Shown piece by piece: positions 13,312-13,650 of a stretch of DNA of 13,650 nucleotides. The notes under the pieces were generated by a model. The model searched no databases. It was not told the DNA's origin and worked only from the letters and a program-made list of their open reading frames with translations. The translations under genes and the position numbers were made by a program. The stretch covers positions 1-13,650 of the forward strand of contig JANNEU010000027.1 of the NCBI GenBank assembly GCA_031379035.1, given 5' to 3'. Within the stretch, counting starts at the first letter, position 1, and each line of letters begins with the position of its first letter. This DNA comes from JABFRJ01 sp031379035. Its GTDB lineage: Bacteria; Pseudomonadota; Alphaproteobacteria; Rhizobiales; Hyphomicrobiaceae.

Positions 13312-13650
13312 TCATGCGCCGCCGCCAGTGTCGTCGTCCGGGTGCTCATTGAAATAGGCGTCGAGATCACGCGCGCCCCACAGCACATGCACAATTTTCA
13401 GAACATCGCGAGGCCCTATGCCTTCGCTTTCGTACGTCAGAAAAATCACATAGTTTCCAAATGTCATGCTCCGGTACGTCGCCCGCAATTCGGGTCGTGC
13501 ACGGCCCATAAGAATTGGGCTGGCGGCGAGCCGCTGGCAGTACGTCAGGAGCTTGTCGATGAACGCATCGGCGGTTGCTCGGCTCACGCTGTCGCGCTCA
13601 ATCCGCGCGGCGATATGGGCGAGATCACGCTTGGCGCTGTCAAGAAAGAC
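13312..13650 (-). CDS. RelE/ParE-family toxin of a type II toxin-antitoxin system, N-terminus cut by window edge
   Basis: The frame is open from the right edge to the TGA at 13312-13314, giving 112 visible residues. The edge begins within the first strand (VFLDSAKRDLAHIAARIERD), so only a few residues are missing. The pattern fits ParE: two amphipathic N-terminal helices, ARPELRATYRSMTFGNYVIF in the middle with the conserved arginines, then VLKIVHVLWGARDLDAYF, the hallmark of the family's last strand. ParE toxins inhibit gyrase and RelE toxins cut mRNA on the ribosome; which applies is not decidable here. The cognate antitoxin normally lies directly upstream, beyond the window. The internal GTG at 13587 would drop the first helix and is not the start. 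It borders a broken propionyl-CoA synthetase remnant, which suggests acquisition by recombination. Confidence 0.85.
   Translation of the reverse strand, partial: VFLDSAKRDLAHIAARIERDSVSRATADAFIDKLLTYCQRLAASPILMGRARPELRATYRSMTFGNYVIFLTYESEGIGPRDVLKIVHVLWGARDLDAYFNEHPDDDTGGGA

Overview
The window is GC-rich chromosomal DNA with strong G/C third-position bias. It most resembles an alphaproteobacterium. The clues are the fau-ymdB pair next to MltB-type lytic transglycosylases, a propionyl-CoA synthetase remnant, and a TIR/NB-ARC/TPR protein with the AERLAKADPGNAGWQRDLSVS-type repeat. The assignment to class is inference from gene families only.

Layout from left to right. (1) 1-2171, minus strand: the first 723 codons of a TIR-NB-ARC-TPR protein (NLR-like STAND ATPase). 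It runs off the left edge inside an array of almost identical 144-bp repeats. (2) 2310-3556, plus: an RNA methyltransferase of the SPOUT/TrmH family and an Asp/Glu racemase-family protein, 2 bp apart. (3) 3588-7630, plus: a small ArsR-type repressor and a two-gene molybdoenzyme operon. One protein fuses the 2Fe-2S and molybdopterin subunits, and the next is the FAD subunit with four extra cysteines. Two near-identical 17-bp sites centred on the palindrome CGTTTAAACG sit in front of arsR and in front of the molybdoenzyme genes. This makes a self-contained repressor/operator/redox-enzyme unit. (4) 7631-7918: a convergent gap with no confident gene. (5) 12365 down to 7919, minus: a tight four-gene run of two MltB-like lytic transglycosylases, 5-formyltetrahydrofolate cyclo-ligase and YmdB-type phosphodiesterase. 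(6) 12366-12736: a leader region with no confident gene, followed by tRNA-Thr(GGT) on the plus strand at 12737-12811. (7) 12965-13650, minus: a truncated C-terminal piece of a propionyl-CoA synthetase and a ParE/RelE-type toxin running off the right edge. This looks like a scarred, recombined segment.

The most promising parts for new biology are the NLR-like protein with freshly duplicated repeats at the left edge and the ArsR-controlled molybdenum hydroxylase unit in the middle. The substrate of that enzyme and the signal of its repressor cannot be read from the sequence. The central housekeeping block (transglycosylases, fau, ymdB, tRNA) looks ordinary.
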